Assembly (NCBI GenBank): GCA_033964015.1 | Contig: CM066923.1 | Coordinates: forward strand, 4,140,978 to 4,204,977 | Reading direction: 5' to 3' | From: Scolanthus callimorphus | Taxonomy: Eukaryota > Cnidaria > Anthozoa > Actiniaria > Edwardsiidae | Length of the DNA: 64,000 bases | In this document: in pieces, positions 63,702-64,000 of the stretch | Layout of the letters: every line of letters begins with the position of its first letter | How positions within the stretch are numbered: the first letter of the stretch is position 1 | Program-made: the position numbers and the translations under genes | Notes under the pieces: generated by a model | Databases searched by the model: none | The model's input: only the letters and a program-made list of their open reading frames with translations | What the model was told of the DNA's origin: nothing

Positions 63702-64000
63702 GGTTTTACAACCATGATAGCTGCAATTTGTAGATGAGTAGTATTAATTCATGAAACTGCACGAAATGTTTCTTAGTCGATTACTGCGTGATTTTTCCTA
63801 CTTGACTGTAAACAAATTCTGTCCGATTTTCTGTGTTACGAAAATGGCCATACGACAAATTAGTTCGAATGAGCACCAGTATTCGCTTGTATTGCCTCTC
63901 ATGGCCACCAAAGGTTTCTTGGCGACAATTTTCCTGTAACGTTGCGAAGTAGAGGGAACTAGTTTGAGATGACAGTAACAAACGATTGTCTGCAAGGGGA
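63702..64000. other. 3' flank of the SGNH gene
   Basis: No further exon is recognised up to the window edge. No canonical AATAAA is present in this interval. Confidence 0.4.

Overview
The window looks like nuclear DNA of an intron-rich, non-vertebrate animal, most likely a cnidarian such as a sea anemone or coral. Split genes have GT-AG introns of roughly 0.1 to 3.5 kb. Their proteins are close to vertebrate orthologues (DAW1, PDCD10, ZNHIT6/BCD1, RDH8-type SDRs), and there is an IL-1-receptor-like Ig/TM/TIR gene of a kind known outside vertebrates from anthozoans. The species assignment is inference. Gene models were assembled by hand from splice sites, intron phase and remembered family sequences; no search was run.

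Layout. 1-9245: satellite superstructure with symmetric order, a 120-bp satellite A, a ~137-bp satellite B, a ~70-bp satellite plus a hAT-like MITE in the middle, then inverted B and inverted A. 9246-14880: no gene recognised, several inverted-repeat elements. 15253-19296 (-): PDCD10. 19297-19517: short bidirectional promoter with an RFX X-box. 19518-28252 (+): DAW1 in 17 exons. 29490-30428: 48/57-bp minisatellite. 30545-34748 (-): small secreted fibronectin-III protein with a GPI-type tail (prediction). 35177-38866 (+) and 41028-45358 (+): tandem three-exon RDH8/HSD17B1-type short-chain dehydrogenase paralogues, the first with a one-base frameshift, the second with a lost cofactor glycine motif. 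45400-45930: cluster of TGACGTCA sites. 46665 to about 53730 (-): Ig-Ig-TM-TIR receptor with a 61-bp minisatellite, a palindromic 43-bp minisatellite and a retrotransposon relic in its introns. 55445-59943 (+): ZNHIT6/BCD1 with an unusual repetitive C-terminal tail. 61107-63701 (+): secreted SGNH/GDSL-type hydrolase-like protein in two exons.

The genes form no single pathway. DAW1 (axonemal dynein assembly) and PDCD10 (kinase scaffold) share a promoter; the two SDRs are a local duplication; the FN3 gene and the first SDR are divergently arranged 428 bp apart. The rest of the DNA is dominated by small palindromic transposon derivatives, many in introns, and by tandem repeats. The most unusual observations are the nested inverted satellite structure, the two decayed SDR paralogues, the repetitive BCD1 tail, the altered BB loop of the TIR receptor, and the intron array made of acceptor-like units that lack the AG.
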